From Gammaproteobacteria bacterium (GTDB lineage: Bacteria > Pseudomonadota > Gammaproteobacteria > Steroidobacterales > Rariloculaceae), in contig JAJDWR010000083.1 of NCBI GenBank assembly GCA_022825505.1, positions 1 through 64,000 of the forward strand: 64,000 nt of DNA, read 5' to 3'. Shown piece after piece: positions 63,826-64,000 of this stretch (position 1 is the stretch's first letter; each line of letters begins with the position of its first letter). Both the position numbers and the translations under genes were made by a program. Under the pieces are notes generated by a model. The model searched no databases and was not told the origin of the DNA. It saw only the letters and a program-made list of their open reading frames with translations.

Positions 63826-64000
63826 TATCGAGTTCCTCCAGCGCCCGGGCCAGGCGCTTGACATGCCGTGTTTCGAGAATGAGCGGCGGCAGAAGCCGCA
63901 GTACGTGGGGATCGGCGCTTGTGCCGGTGAGGATGTCCTTGCGGAGCAGAGCCTCAAGCACAGAGGCGGCGCGCGGGTCCGTGCGAAGACCGACCAGCAG
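63812..64000 (-). CDS. argD: Acetylornithine aminotransferase, C-terminal end (partial)
   Basis: The last 62 residues of a protein ending in GTSADPHVLRLLPPLI and a charged tail. This is the C-terminus of class III aminotransferases of the ArgD type. The remainder lies beyond the window. Its position at the head of an argF'-argB-argH run supports the call. Confidence 0.8.
   Translation of the reverse strand: MLVGLRTDPRAASVLEALLRKDILTGTSADPHVLRLLPPLILETRHVKRLARALEELDSETL

Noticed and set aside
1..64000. tRNA, rRNA, insertion sequences, integrase or prophage genes
   Set aside because: Looked for by eye on both strands; none was convincing. A tRNAscan or profile search would be the proper test.

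Overview
The window reads as chromosomal DNA of a GC-rich gammaproteobacterium. Evidence: the gene order polA / engB / cytochrome c4 / dsbA (57.6-53.6 kb) is the arrangement known from pseudomonads; there is an LptM-type lipoprotein, a tatABC set, an argD-argF'-argB-argH cluster that uses an acylated-ornithine transcarbamylase (the Xanthomonas/Bacteroidetes type), and a complete aerobic haem-copper oxidase operon. The species cannot be named from sequence alone.

Layout. 0-23 kb: a minus-strand array of very large secreted proteins. Four are paralogues sharing an N-terminal module (1-1063, 4026-6752, 14301-17948, 19108-23064) followed by mixes of putative-Ig (He_PIG), pre-peptidase C-terminal, propeller-like, CARDB and fibronectin-III domains. 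Interleaved are an astacin-type zinc protease (1159-3972), a giant subtilisin-type protease (8697-14207), a repeat-bearing lipoprotein (17945-18973) and, on the plus strand, a flavin amine oxidase (6950-8521). A LuxR-type regulator (23205-24353) closes this part.

24.4-29.1 kb: an accessory island. It has an orphan ParB-like gene with a 20-base perfect palindrome beside it, an AT-rich divergent control region with inverted repeats, a WYL regulator of the BrxR/CapW type, an unrecognised two-gene operon (soluble protein plus membrane protein), and a long perfect hairpin element. 29.1-34.9 kb: cytochrome oxidase operon with azurin. 35.1-45.5 kb: dtd, then tatA separated from tatBC by about 6.7 kb of cargo (secreted protein, cytochrome/propeller protein, DUF6152-like protein, Fic protein, M20 peptidase), then a POT transporter. 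45.5-47.1 kb: a compact type II restriction-modification pair. 47.3-53.3 kb: sulfatase, OPT transporter, aminotransferase, DUF481 protein. 53.6-57.7 kb: dsbA, cytochrome c4, engB and an inserted hipA-hipB toxin-antitoxin module. 57.7-64 kb: polA, lptM and the arginine cluster.

Three observations stand out. First, the 26.4-28.6 kb regulator plus two unknown genes looks like a candidate undescribed defence or stress module. Second, three cargo blocks (amine oxidase; the 36.8-39.2 kb pair; hipAB) are each bracketed by direct copies of one end of a neighbouring gene. Third, two hairpin elements far apart (28859-29005 and 53312-53463) share a core but have different, perfectly complementary arms. 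No rRNA, tRNA, CRISPR array, transposase or integrase was recognised.
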